Shown here: positions 7,371 through 15,460 of the stretch, in pieces
Position numbering within the stretch: the first letter of the stretch is position 1
How the letters are laid out: every line of letters begins with the position of its first letter
Source: Rubellimicrobium sp. CFH 75288
GTDB taxonomy: Bacteria; Pseudomonadota; Alphaproteobacteria; Rhodobacterales; Rhodobacteraceae
Length of the DNA stretch: 32,164 nt
Assembly (NCBI RefSeq): GCF_009904055.1
Contig: NZ_WYDP01000028.1
Coordinates: forward strand, 1 to 32,164
Reading direction: 5' to 3'
Position numbers and translations under genes: made by a program
Notes under the pieces: model-generated
What the model was told of the DNA's origin: nothing
The model's database searches: none
What the model saw: the letters and a program-made list of their open reading frames with translations, nothing else

Positions 7371-8383
7371 CACGTCCGTCGCGCCGAGCGCAGAACCTGC
7401 GGGCGGGTGCAGATCGGCAGCGGATTGCTCTCGATCTCGAGGCGCACCCATTCGTCGCGGTCGCGGTCGGGGATCGTGCGGGCATAGAGCGGCAGGCCGG
7501 GCGTGTTGACCGTCTCGAAGGTGTCGGCCGGGGCGAAGTAGATCTCGAAGAGGCCCTCGACCCCCTCGGGATAGAAGTAGGCCTTGTCCGTCGGCACGCC
7601 GAAGCCGAGGCCGCCCCGGTAGCGGCGGAAGGCGATGCCGCCGAAGCTGACCTCCTCGCCCACGCGGCCCCGAAGGTCGGCGGCGGCCGCGGTGTTGAGG
7701 TAGGTCTCGCGCACTTCCTTGTGGGCGACCAGATCGGCGAAGAAGGCCGAGCCGCATTCGGCGCGCAGCTGGACCTGACCGGCCGCGAGCCCGCCGAGGC
7801 TGTCCTCGACGCTCTCGATCAGCGCCTGGCAGCGCTTGCGGAGCGCGCCCGAGGCGGGGGTCGCGTTGTCGAGGTCGAAGTCCACCTCGGCGGCCGGCGC
7901 GATGCCGAACTCGGCGAAGTAGTTCACCACCGTCGCGCCGTCCTTCGGATCCTTCACCACGCCCTGGATGCCGTTGAAGAGGTGGAACTCGAAGGTGGCC
8001 TCGGCATCGTTCCGGAGCCGCGCCAGCTTGCGCGCCACCTCGGTCTGCACCTGCTGGACGGCGGTCTCCGACCCGTGGTCGCGGATGCCCTGGATCTCCG
8101 AGGCCCAGAGCACGTCCTGCTTCTTGAACTGGCGCACGACGAAGGCGCGCATCTCGCGGCGTTCCGGCACCTGTTGCTCGTAGGCCGAGCCGCGCTCGGA
8201 GAAGGGGATCAGCGACAGCGTGCCGTCCCGGCTCTCGATCACCACGGTGCGCGCGCGCACGCCGCGCGGCCCGAAGAGACCCGAGCCCGACAGGATCGCG
8301 GGCCTGTAGGGGATGTTCTCCAGCGCGCGGGTCAGCTCGACGATCGAGAAGGCATCGCCTTCGAAGATGTCCATGGTCGCCAT
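7370..8383 (-). CDS. major capsid protein, lambda gpE family
   Basis: A 337-residue protein with the gpE-type pattern: TRALENIPYRPAILSGSGLF near residues 17-36, RTVVIESRDGTLSLIP, DVLWASEIQGIRDHGSE, and a C-terminal GLPLYARTIPDRDRDEW followed by ESNPLPICTRPQVL. It forms the icosahedral shell. The start at 8383 (MATMDIFEGD) has an AAAGGA site 7 nt upstream; an internal ATG at 8374 is possible. It is preceded by the decoration protein gene and followed by a one-base overlap with the joining protein. Confidence 0.94.
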   Translation of the reverse strand: MATMDIFEGDAFSIVELTRALENIPYRPAILSGSGLFGPRGVRARTVVIESRDGTLSLIPFSERGSAYEQQVPERREMRAFVVRQFKKQDVLWASEIQGIRDHGSETAVQQVQTEVARKLARLRNDAEATFEFHLFNGIQGVVKDPKDGATVVNYFAEFGIAPAAEVDFDLDNATPASGALRKRCQALIESVEDSLGGLAAGQVQLRAECGSAFFADLVAHKEVRETYLNTAAAADLRGRVGEEVSFGGIAFRRYRGGLGFGVPTDKAYFYPEGVEGLFEIYFAPADTFETVNTPGLPLYARTIPDRDRDEWVRLEIESNPLPICTRPQVLRSARRT

Positions 8384-8408
8384 GGGGATGTCCTTTCGAT
8401 GGAGGGGA

Positions 8409-8780
8409 TCAGCGCAGCAGGATCCCGAGCGCGGCCAGCGCCGCGGTGGCGGCGGCGATCTGCGGCTCGGTCGCGCCCGCGGGCCAGACGAGTTCGTGGC
8501 GGTTGACGAGGGCCGGGCCGCGCAGGACGGCCACCGCCGCGGCATCGGCGTCGGTCGCATCGGCCTTGCCCCAGAGGATCCCGGCGGCGTTCTGGCTGCC
8601 GTTCGAGGCGGCGGGGGCGAGCGGAACGAACTTGCCGCCCGTGGTGATCCTGCCCAGCACCGTGCCGGGATCGATCTTGCCCGCGCCGGAGGCGAGGACG
8701 ACGGTTTCGCGGGTGTAGTCGCGCGCGACTTCCCAGACGAGGAAGCCGCCCGCATGCGGGCCTTCGGTCAGCGTGGTCAT
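8409..8780 (-). CDS. head decoration protein, gpD family
   Basis: A 123-residue protein with the gpD-type order: an N-terminal EGPHAGGFLVWEVARDYTRE, VVLASGAGKIDPGTVLGRI, and a central AAGILWGKADAT segment. GpD-like proteins bind as trimers to the expanded shell and stabilise it. It sits between the protease gene (4 nt away) and the capsid gene, the lambda order C-D-E. Confidence 0.9.
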   Translation of the reverse strand: MTTLTEGPHAGGFLVWEVARDYTRETVVLASGAGKIDPGTVLGRITTGGKFVPLAPAASNGSQNAAGILWGKADATDADAAAVAVLRGPALVNRHELVWPAGATEPQIAAATAALAALGILLR

Positions 8781-8784
8781 CGGC

Positions 8785-9822
8785 TCATCCTTTCGGCTTG
8801 AAGGTGCGGGCGATCACGTCGCCCCAGGGACGCGCGCTCGCGCTGCGGCCGGGCTGCGGGTGATGCGGCGCGATCTCGGGCTCGGCCTCGGCCTTCGCGG
8901 CGAGGAGCGATGCACGCACCTCGTCGAGGCCCGCATCGCGTTCGAGGAAGCGGCCCGCCATCTGCGGCCGGCCCGCAAGGCGGCAGAGGTCGATCACGGC
9001 GCGGGCATGGGCGAGGGCCTCGGCGCGGATCGCGGACGGATCGGGCGGCGGTCCGCCCGGCGGGGACGTGCCCGCCGGCGGTTGCGGCGCATCGGACGCG
9101 GCGGCCTGCTCGTCCCAGGCGTCCGCGACCGCGGCGTCCTCGACCATGACCGCCTCGTCGGTGGCCCCGGTATCGGCCCCGTCGTTCTCGTCTCCGGGCT
9201 CCGGCTCGGCTTCGGCCTGCTCCGCCAGCACCGGCGGTGCGTTGCGGAAGCGCCCGGTGTCGAAACGCGCGGCGATGCGGACCGGGTCGGCGATCCGGTC
9301 GGCGAAGCCCTGCGCCACGGCGTCGGCGGCGTCGAACCAGGTCTCGGCGGCCATCAGCGCGGCGACCTCCTCGGGCGTGCGGCCGGACTTGCCGGCATAG
9401 CCCGAGACGAGGCTGCCCTTCACCTTGTCGAGCGCCTCGGCCATGGCGCGCATGTCCTCCGCCGTGCCCATGACGAGGCCGGAGGGGTCGTGGATCATCA
9501 GGAAGGTATTCTCGGGCATGACGATCTCGTCGCCCGCCATGGCCACGTAGGAGGCCGCCGAGGCGGCGATGCCGTCGATCCAGACCGTCACGGTCCCGGC
9601 ATGGCGCCTCAGCGCGTTGTGGATCGCCACCGCGTCGAAGACCGACCCGCCGGGGCTGTTCAGCCGCAGATCGACGGGGGTGCCCTCGGGCAGCGCCCCG
9701 AGTTCCGCGAGGAACCCCTTCGCCGAGACGCCGAAGGCGCCGATCTCGTCGTAGATCGCCACTTCCGCCCGCGCGTCCTCCCGGTCGCGCCCCCGGGCGC
9801 GGATCGCATACCAGCTCTTCAT
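8785..9822 (-). CDS. ClpP/S49-like prohead protease with scaffold-like tail
   Basis: A 345-residue protein. The N-terminal ~190 residues form a ClpP-type serine protease: LNSPGGSVFDA, the nucleophile region DGIAASAASYVAMAGD, and MIHDPSGLVMG carrying the likely catalytic His. The C-terminal ~140 residues are acidic and low-complexity, then helical, ending in a basic WGDVIARTFKPKG. In lambda-like phages the protease C-terminal region often doubles as the scaffold (gpC/Nu3), so a separate internal-start scaffold is possible. It matures the prohead. The start at 9822 is chosen by the family N-terminus MKSWYAI; it follows the portal gene after 4 nt. Confidence 0.9.
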   Translation of the reverse strand: MKSWYAIRARGRDREDARAEVAIYDEIGAFGVSAKGFLAELGALPEGTPVDLRLNSPGGSVFDAVAIHNALRRHAGTVTVWIDGIAASAASYVAMAGDEIVMPENTFLMIHDPSGLVMGTAEDMRAMAEALDKVKGSLVSGYAGKSGRTPEEVAALMAAETWFDAADAVAQGFADRIADPVRIAARFDTGRFRNAPPVLAEQAEAEPEPGDENDGADTGATDEAVMVEDAAVADAWDEQAAASDAPQPPAGTSPPGGPPPDPSAIRAEALAHARAVIDLCRLAGRPQMAGRFLERDAGLDEVRASLLAAKAEAEPEIAPHHPQPGRSASARPWGDVIARTFKPKG

Positions 9823-9826
9823 CCTG

Positions 9827-11323
9827 TCACTCCTGTTCGGGTTGCGCGTCTGCGCCCGGCGCATCCGACCCCGGATCGGGCAGCCGGGCGGGCGTGGCGC
9901 GGGCGCCCTGCGTCCCGCCGGGGCTCGTGCGGTAATGCAGGCCGAGGCCCGCCGCCCGCGCCGCATCGGCGGCGTTCTCGCGGTCGATCTCCTCGACGTC
10001 GTAGCCCGTGGCCTCGACCACCTTGCGCCGCGAGACGATGCCCGCCTCCATGGCGAGGACCTGCGCCTGGATGTCCTTCAGCGGATCGACCCAGTCCCAG
10101 CGCGGCGGGATCCACTGGACGGGCCGCAGCGCGTCCGGCCGGCCCTCGAGCGCGCCCGCGAGCACGGCCGTCTCGAGCCAGCGCGCCCAGACCGGCCGGC
10201 AGAGCTGATGGGCGATCACGCCGTGCTGGAGCTGCTGGATGCGCCTGCGGAACTCGACCAGTTCGGCGCGCAGCGAGGAATAGTTCGCCCGGCCCGTGTC
10301 GCCGGTGACGAGGTGATAGGGCAGCCCCAGCGCGGCCGAGACGGCGAGCAGCGTGCGGTACTGGAACGCCTCGTAGCCCCCGCCGACGTCCGCCGGGGAC
10401 GAGAACTTCACGTCCTCGCCCGGCAGCAGCACCTGCATCGTACCGGGCTCGAGGCTGGCGAGGGCCGCCCCCTCGGCATCGGCGGCGCCTTCGCCCATCA
10501 TCGGCTCCTCGGGCGCCGCCTTCGTGATGAAGCCCGCGAACATCGCCGCGGTCTTCTTCCGGTCGAGTTCCGCGTCGTCGTACTGGTCGAGCAGGAAGAG
10601 CCGCACCATGGCCGGCGCCACATGCGGCAGGCCCCGGATCTGGCCCGCATCGATGGGCCGGTAGATGTGCAGCACGTCCGCCGCCGGCACGCGCACCGTC
10701 TCGGGCACCGCCACCCGCCGGTCCGTGCTGTCGCCCGGATGGCGGCGGCGGAAGTGATAGGCCACCCGCCGCCCGATGGCGTCGAACTCGATCCCGCAGC
10801 GGATGCGGTTGTCGTCGGCGGCCGTTTCGGTCTTCTCGAAGGGCAGCATCTCGGATTGCAGAAGCTGCAGCTGAAGCGGCACCGAAAGCCCGTCCTCGGG
10901 CCGGCGCGGGCGCAGGCGCACGAAGCATTCGCCGGCGACGAACATCTCGCGCGCGACCATGGCCTGAAGCCCGTAGAAGTCGGTCAGACCATCCGCATCG
11001 GCCTCGTCCGTCCAGGCGAGCCAGAGCTTCTGCACCCGGTCGCGCAGCGCCCCGTCCCCGATCAGCGAGGAGGGCTTGATCCCGTCGCCCACGAGGTTGG
11101 CGGCGAAGGCCTCGCAGGCGTTCGCCGCATAGCCGTTGGCGACCACCAGTTCGCGCGACCGCGCCAGGAGTCGCGGCCCGCCCGCGGCGACCAGCGCGTT
11201 GATGTTCTCCAAGGGCGGGTTCCAGCCCCGCAGGCGGCGCTGTGCCATGGCGCCCTCGAGGCGGGCGCGCACGGCCGGGGCGCCGCCGGCCCTTGCGCGG
11301 CGGAAGCGGTCGAGAAGCCCCAT
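9827..11323 (-). CDS. phage portal protein, lambda gpB family
   Basis: A 498-residue protein starting MGLLDRFRRARAGG. Recognisable lambda-family portal segments are RARSRELVVANGYAANACEA-like sequence near residues 55-75, VADDNRIRCGIEFD, ADVLHIYRPIDAGQIRGLP, and the C-terminal LWARWLET/IPPRWDWVDPLKD region. Twelve copies form the ring through which DNA enters. The C-terminus is proline- and acid-rich and may be trimmed. It lies 3 nt from the gpW gene and 4 nt from the protease gene. Confidence 0.94.
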   Translation of the reverse strand: MGLLDRFRRARAGGAPAVRARLEGAMAQRRLRGWNPPLENINALVAAGGPRLLARSRELVVANGYAANACEAFAANLVGDGIKPSSLIGDGALRDRVQKLWLAWTDEADADGLTDFYGLQAMVAREMFVAGECFVRLRPRRPEDGLSVPLQLQLLQSEMLPFEKTETAADDNRIRCGIEFDAIGRRVAYHFRRRHPGDSTDRRVAVPETVRVPAADVLHIYRPIDAGQIRGLPHVAPAMVRLFLLDQYDDAELDRKKTAAMFAGFITKAAPEEPMMGEGAADAEGAALASLEPGTMQVLLPGEDVKFSSPADVGGGYEAFQYRTLLAVSAALGLPYHLVTGDTGRANYSSLRAELVEFRRRIQQLQHGVIAHQLCRPVWARWLETAVLAGALEGRPDALRPVQWIPPRWDWVDPLKDIQAQVLAMEAGIVSRRKVVEATGYDVEEIDRENAADAARAAGLGLHYRTSPGGTQGARATPARLPDPGSDAPGADAQPEQE

Positions 11324-11326
11324 GGA

Positions 11327-11542
11327 TCAGAGCCCCTTCGCCGTCGTCACGCGCAGCTGCCGCACGATCCGGCGCCCCTCGGCGGCGGCGATCTCCCGCT
11401 CCAGCGCCTCGAGCGCCCGGTCGATCTCGGCCAGGCTGCGGTATTCGACCGTCTTGCCGTCGTAGCTCACGCGGGCGATGCCGGAGACGCGCTGCGCGGC
11501 CAGCGCCTCGCGGCGGGCGCGGAGTTCGGCGGCCGTGGCCAT
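11327..11542 (-). CDS. gpW-like head-tail joining protein
   Basis: A 71-residue protein starting MATAAELRARREALAAQRV, containing VSYDGKTVEYRSLAEIDRAL, the typical gpW pattern. GpW fills the portal channel below the DNA and is needed for gpFII and tail attachment. The start at 11542 follows the terminase stop at 11548 after 5 nt. In the family the position between terminase and portal is conserved. Confidence 0.9.
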   Translation of the reverse strand: MATAAELRARREALAAQRVSGIARVSYDGKTVEYRSLAEIDRALEALEREIAAAEGRRIVRQLRVTTAKGL

Positions 11543-11547
11543 GGCGT

Positions 11548-13557
11548 TCACCTCATGTAGCTCGAGCGTATCGTCCGCCGGAGCGGCAGCCTTCGTGCTG
11601 GGACGGACGGCTCTGTCGCCGCGCCGTCCGTTGGCCCGTCCTGCTTCGCCGCGCCGAGCTGCGCTTCCAGATCGGCCCAGCGGGCCTCCGGCCAGCGATC
11701 CGCACCCGCGATCCAGGCGGCGGCGCGGGCATAGACCCGGCAATCCAGCGCCTCGTTGCGCTCGCGCAGCTTCTGCCATTCGAGCCGGGCGAAGCCGCGG
11801 CGGGTAGCGACCGTCACCAGCTGTTCGGCGGTCAGCTGCTTCAGCCATTCGCCGTCGGCCCAGTCCGGCAGATGGATCGTGCCGGGCGGGCACAGCGCAC
11901 CCGCCGCCTGTTCCTCTTTCGTCGGCCGCTCCAGCCGCAGGAAGCGATAGGTCTCGGCCTTGAAGGTCGAGGTGGCGACGATCCAGAGCCGGGCGCCGCG
12001 GCGCAGCCGCTTGCCCGCGACGGTCGCATCGACATAGGTCGGCCCGCTCACCGGGCTCGAGCGGTTGAACCCCTCGACGCCCTTCACCGGCGCCACCTGC
12101 CCGAAGCCCGTCTGCCGCGACCAGGCATAGACCGCGCTCGTCTCGTAACCCGTGTCGATCGCGAGCCGCGCCAGCGTCATGTGCCGCCCGCCCTCGTGCC
12201 GCCAGACCCGGCCGAGCAGGTCGGTCAGCTGCTGCCAGCAGGCCGGATCGCCGGGCCCGCCCTCGATCACGACGTGATCGACCAGCCAGCTTTCCAAGCC
12301 ACGACCCCAGGCCCAGACATCGACCTCGATCCGGTCCTTCTGCACGTCGACCCCGGCGGTCAGGAACAGCCCGCCCGCGGGAACGATACCGGGCTTCCAC
12401 GTCTCGCGCCGGTCGTAAAGCCGCTGCCAGTCCGGCGCTTCGCCCGTCTCGACCCATGTCTCGCCGAGGATCGTGTTGCGGAACGCCTTGATCGCCTCGT
12501 CCGACCCTTGCGCTGCGTCCCAAGCCCGCACGATCCGCTCCCAGCTCACCCAGCCGATCGGCGAGTAGAGCGCCGAGAGGTGGTAGCCGACCGTCGTCGG
12601 ATCGGCGGCCGTGGCGGTCGCCCGCCATTCGCCGCCCTCCAGCATCGCCGTCTTGTGGTGTTCCGCGATGGGCGTCTCGCAGCCCTCGCAGTGATACTCG
12701 GCCGTCTCGGGGTGCCCCTTCTGCCAGCGCAGCCGGTCGAACTTCAGCCACTGCATCGCGCCGCAGTGCGGGCACGGCACGAAGAACCGGCGCTGGTCGG
12801 ACGCCTCATACTCGCGCTCGATCCGGCTCAGCCCCCGGATCGTGGGCGTCGAGACCAGCAGCACCTTGCGCCGGTGGGCGAAGGTCAGCGACCGCGCTTC
12901 CGCCAGCGTCACCGGGTCGCCTTCCTCGTCGGCCGAGGCCGGATAGGCGTCGACCTCGTCGAGGAAGATGTAGCGCGCCGGGGTCGAGCGCAGCCCGACC
13001 GCCGAGTTCGCGCCGGTCATGATCAGGATGCCGCCCGCGAACTCCTTCGACAGCATCGTGTTGCCCGCGTCGCGCGACCGGGCGGGCTTCACCCGCTCCC
13101 GCAGCTCCGGGCTTTCGTCGATCAGCGGATCGATCCGCTGGCGCGAGTTGCGCTTGGCCAGTTCCACGGTCGGCTGGACCGCCAGCATCGGGCCGGGCGC
13201 CTGGTGGATCGCGAACCCGATCCAGTTGTTGCCCGCCTCGGTCGCGCCGACCTGCGCGGCCTTCATGAATACGATCCGCTGCGTGGGATCGCCAGGGCTC
13301 AGCCGGTCCATGATCTCGCGCATGTAGGGCGTGCGCACCGTGCGATACCGCCCCGGTTCTGCCGAGGCGCGGCCCGAGAGCATCCGGTGCCGGTCCGCCC
13401 ATTCCGAGACGGTCAGGTCCGGATCAGGCGTCAGCCCCGCGCCCCAGGCGCGCAGGATCTCGCCCGCGCCGTCGAAATCGGTCTGGCCATCATCATCACC
13501 GGAAGTCGGGCCGGACCTCGGCAAGCTCGTCGAGGTGGGCACGGACATGTTTCTCAA
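11548..13557 (-). CDS. terminase large subunit, GpA family
   Basis: A 669-residue packaging motor and nuclease. ATPase signatures: a Walker A-like KAAQVGATEAGN at residues 99-110 and Walker B YIFLDEVDA at 196-204. A zinc-ribbon-like pair CPHC (262/265) and CEGC (290/293) follows, as in GpA-family terminases. The nuclease half has GVDVQKDRIEVDVWAWG and LAIDTGYETSAVYAW, each carrying an acidic residue suited to metal binding. The start is uncertain: ATG at 13557 or 13548, both overlapping the small-subunit gene by about 50-60 nt, and no later ATG fits the N-terminus. Confidence 0.94.
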   Translation of the reverse strand: MRNMSVPTSTSLPRSGPTSGDDDGQTDFDGAGEILRAWGAGLTPDPDLTVSEWADRHRMLSGRASAEPGRYRTVRTPYMREIMDRLSPGDPTQRIVFMKAAQVGATEAGNNWIGFAIHQAPGPMLAVQPTVELAKRNSRQRIDPLIDESPELRERVKPARSRDAGNTMLSKEFAGGILIMTGANSAVGLRSTPARYIFLDEVDAYPASADEEGDPVTLAEARSLTFAHRRKVLLVSTPTIRGLSRIEREYEASDQRRFFVPCPHCGAMQWLKFDRLRWQKGHPETAEYHCEGCETPIAEHHKTAMLEGGEWRATATAADPTTVGYHLSALYSPIGWVSWERIVRAWDAAQGSDEAIKAFRNTILGETWVETGEAPDWQRLYDRRETWKPGIVPAGGLFLTAGVDVQKDRIEVDVWAWGRGLESWLVDHVVIEGGPGDPACWQQLTDLLGRVWRHEGGRHMTLARLAIDTGYETSAVYAWSRQTGFGQVAPVKGVEGFNRSSPVSGPTYVDATVAGKRLRRGARLWIVATSTFKAETYRFLRLERPTKEEQAAGALCPPGTIHLPDWADGEWLKQLTAEQLVTVATRRGFARLEWQKLRERNEALDCRVYARAAAWIAGADRWPEARWADLEAQLGAAKQDGPTDGAATEPSVPARRLPLRRTIRSSYMR

Positions 13558-14056
13558 GGACCTTCTGCATCGCAGCGGGCTCCACGCCGAGATCGGCCGC
13601 CATCAGCGCCGCCGACCGCGCAGGCCAGTTCACCCACGCGTCCCGCACCTCCCGCGCCAGCCGGAACACCAGCGACAGCGCCCGGGCCCGCTCGATCAAT
13701 TCCCCCTTCAGCTTCTGGAGCCGGATGCGCCGCTCCTGCGCCTTCAGCACCTCGTTCGCGGTCTTCGCCTGCAGGAAGGTCGTGCCGCCGCCGACGGCGG
13801 GGACTGCCAGACCCTGTTCGCGGAGCGTGTCGCCGACGGCAACCACGGCCGCCTCGGGGACAGGCTTCAGCTTCGGCGCGGGCGGCTTGCGGGTCTTCGA
13901 CGGGTCCGTCGTCTCGGCACGCTTGGCGTCGCTGGCGGCCGCATTGATGCTGCCGTCGGGATAGAGCACCAGCCGCTCGGCCGTCTTCGCCTTCTGGATC
14001 GCGCCCCGCGACAGCCCGACATGGGCGGCGTACTGGCGCTCGCTCATGCCCTGCAT
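13496..14056 (-). CDS. terminase small subunit, Nu1-like
   Basis: A 186-residue protein with an N-terminal helix-turn-helix (MSERQYAAHVGLSRGAIQKA), a Lys/Pro-rich linker and a helical C-terminal half (RIRLQKLKGELIERAR). This is the layout of Nu1 / DUF1441 small terminase subunits, often labelled 'elements of external origin'. It recognises the packaging site and brings TerL to it. It is the first gene of the left-moving structural operon. Two ATGs exist (14056 and 14047), and the start is therefore uncertain by three residues. Confidence 0.85.
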   Translation of the reverse strand: MQGMSERQYAAHVGLSRGAIQKAKTAERLVLYPDGSINAAASDAKRAETTDPSKTRKPPAPKLKPVPEAAVVAVGDTLREQGLAVPAVGGGTTFLQAKTANEVLKAQERRIRLQKLKGELIERARALSLVFRLAREVRDAWVNWPARSAALMAADLGVEPAAMQKVLEKHVRAHLDELAEVRPDFR

Positions 14057-14166
14057 CGACGGCTCCGATTATCGTTCAGGATCATGCGCTTATCTCGTTG
14101 ATAAGCGTCGCGCACAGAGCGAACGTGTCTCCGGAAGGACGATGCAACTCATCACGGAGCACCCCG
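14057..14166. promoter_or_regulatory. divergent control region with inverted repeat
   Basis: This 110-bp gap separates the start of the terminase operon (minus) from a plus-strand gene. It contains an 8-bp inverted repeat, CGCTTATC (14087-14094) and GATAAGCG (14100-14107), around a 5-nt loop. An operator or terminase binding/cos site is plausible given its place beside TerS. I see no convincing -35/-10 pair on either strand. Confidence 0.5.
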
Positions 14167-14472
14167 ATGACCCGCCCGAACCCGATCGCCACCCCGCGCC
14201 TTGAGGCCCGCGCCGAGAGGGCGCGCCGGAACCGGGGTGAGCCCGGTTCCGCCACCGGTTCGAGGAACCGGGCGAACGCACTCGCCGCCTTCGTCGGCAA
14301 GAAGGCCGAGATCGATGCGATGCTCGCCCGCCTGCAGTCGCTCAGCGACGACCATTTCGGCTGCCACCCCGACGAGGTGGGCTGGGCCATGGTCGGCACC
14401 CTCGAATACTACGCCGAACTTCTGAAGCGCATCACCGACAGCGCCTTCGGCGAGGGCGAGCACGCCCGCTGA
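14167..14472 (+). CDS. small conserved phage protein, unknown function
   Basis: A 101-residue protein. The first ~40 residues are Arg-rich and likely disordered. The rest is compact: FVGKKAEIDAMLARLQSLS, then HFGCHPDEVGWAMVGTLEYY, then ELLKRITDSAF. The start at 14167 is supported by GGAG at 14156-14159. Upstream in-frame sequence to 14098 lacks coding character. It is the first of two plus-strand genes in an otherwise left-moving block. I do not recognise a functional family. Confidence 0.8.
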   Translation: MTRPNPIATPRLEARAERARRNRGEPGSATGSRNRANALAAFVGKKAEIDAMLARLQSLSDDHFGCHPDEVGWAMVGTLEYYAELLKRITDSAFGEGEHAR

Positions 14473-14527
14473 TCTCCGGCGCTGCCGGAACTCCCGCCGC
14501 GCGCCCTGCGCGGTGAGCCCGAACCGT

Positions 14528-14542
14528 GGCCCCAGTGGGGCC
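14528..14542. other. small GC hairpin in 137-nt gap
   Basis: GGCCCC (14528-14533) and GGGGCC (14537-14542) form a perfect 6-bp stem with an AGT loop between the two plus-strand genes. There is no T-tract, so a terminator role is weak. The rest of the gap (14473-14609) shows only the GGAG ribosome site of the next gene. Confidence 0.35.
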
Positions 14543-14609
14543 GCGTAAGTCGGGCGAACGGGTCGTAGAAGGCGCCGCATCACGCGGGCCCGAATCCGGA
14601 GACGACCCC

Positions 14610-15182
14610 ATGACCAAGCTTTCCGACACCCAGGCCATCATCCTCAGCGCCGCCGCACAGCGCGCGGACCGCATCGCCCTGCCGCTCCCCGACAGCTTGC
14701 GCGGCGGGGCCGCCACCAAGGTGGTCGGCGCGATGCTCGCCAAGGGCTTCCTGCAGGAGGTCGACGCGGACATGCGCAAGGGCGAACCCGTCTGGCGCGA
14801 GACCGGCGACGGCCACGGCGTGACGCTGGTCGCCACCGACGCAGGCCTCGCCGCCATCGGGATCGAGACCGAAGACGCGAACCCCGCGCCTGCGGGCGCG
14901 ACGGACGCGCCTTCCGAGGAGCCCGCGCCGGACACCCCCACCGAACCGAAGGCTGCGCCCAAGGCGCGCACGCCGCGCGGGGGGACGAAGCAGGCCACCC
15001 TGATCGCCATGCTGTGCGCGCCGGAGGGCGCGACCATCGAGGAGATCATGGCCGCGACCGGCTGGCAGGCCCACACCGTTCGCGGCGCAATGGCCGGGGC
15101 GCTGAAGAAGAAGCTCGGGCTCGAGGTGACCTCGGAGAAGGTCGAGGATCGGGGGCGGGTCTACAAGCTCCCCGCCGCCTGA
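14610..15182 (+). CDS. DUF3489 domain protein
   Basis: A 190-residue protein starting MTKLSDTQAIILSAAAQR. An N-terminal winged-helix-like part (LRGGAATKVVGAMLAKGFL, LVATDAGLAAIGIE) is followed by a disordered Pro/Ala/Glu linker (about residues 92-120). A C-terminal DUF3489 domain (TKQATLIAMLCAPEGATI, TGWQAHTVRGAMAGALKKK, GRVYKLPA) completes it. Both ends look like small DNA-binding folds, but the cellular role is unknown. Common in alphaproteobacterial mobile elements. GGAG 7 nt upstream supports the start. It ends at a hairpin shared with the convergent DUF7220 gene. Confidence 0.88.
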   Translation: MTKLSDTQAIILSAAAQRADRIALPLPDSLRGGAATKVVGAMLAKGFLQEVDADMRKGEPVWRETGDGHGVTLVATDAGLAAIGIETEDANPAPAGATDAPSEEPAPDTPTEPKAAPKARTPRGGTKQATLIAMLCAPEGATIEEIMAATGWQAHTVRGAMAGALKKKLGLEVTSEKVEDRGRVYKLPAA

Positions 15183-15208
15183 CGCACAGGACCCCGACAA
15201 GTCGATGG

Positions 15209-15231
15209 CCGCCGCCCCGCCGGGGCGGCGG
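15209..15231. terminator. strong hairpin between convergent genes
   Basis: CCGCCGCCCC (15209-15218) and GGGGCGGCGG (15222-15231) pair perfectly around a GCC loop, in the 53-bp gap between the stops of DUF3489 (plus) and DUF7220 (minus). A GC-rich stem at this position would work on both strands. There is no clear T-tract, so termination may be partial or Rho-assisted. Confidence 0.6.
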
Positions 15232-15235
15232 TCGA

Positions 15236-15460
15236 TCATCTGGCGCTCAGCATCCGGATGGCCTCGAAGACCCGCCGCAGGGCGAAGGAACGCGCTATCG
15301 ACACGATGGTGAAAATGGCGCCCATCTTCAGGTTCTGCGCTAGCGTCGTGTGCAGCCCGAAGACCGGGAAGATCAGGATCTGCGTGACCACCGCGACGCC
15401 GTAGCCGACGATCACGTTGGCGACGGACTCGACCAGCGACATGAGGCGGGACTGCTTCAT
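15236..15460 (-). CDS. DUF7220 small membrane protein
   Basis: A 74-residue protein (MKQSRLMSLVESVANVIVGY...). Two hydrophobic segments, roughly residues 14-33 and 45-56, are joined by LHTTLAQNLKMGA, and the end is basic (SFALRRVFEAIR). This matches the DUF7220 family as I remember it, which is common in Rhodobacterales phages with unknown role. It follows the cytosine methyltransferase stop by 9 nt, so it is probably co-transcribed with the two methylase genes. Confidence 0.88.
   Translation of the reverse strand: MKQSRLMSLVESVANVIVGYGVAVVTQILIFPVFGLHTTLAQNLKMGAIFTIVSIARSFALRRVFEAIRMLSAR

Noticed and set aside
11242-13947. A 901-codon open frame on the plus strand opposite the terminase genes
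   Set aside because: Arg/Pro-rich composition with no recognisable motifs, and it is the antisense shadow of well-supported terminase, gpW and portal genes. High GC suppresses stops on the opposite strand.
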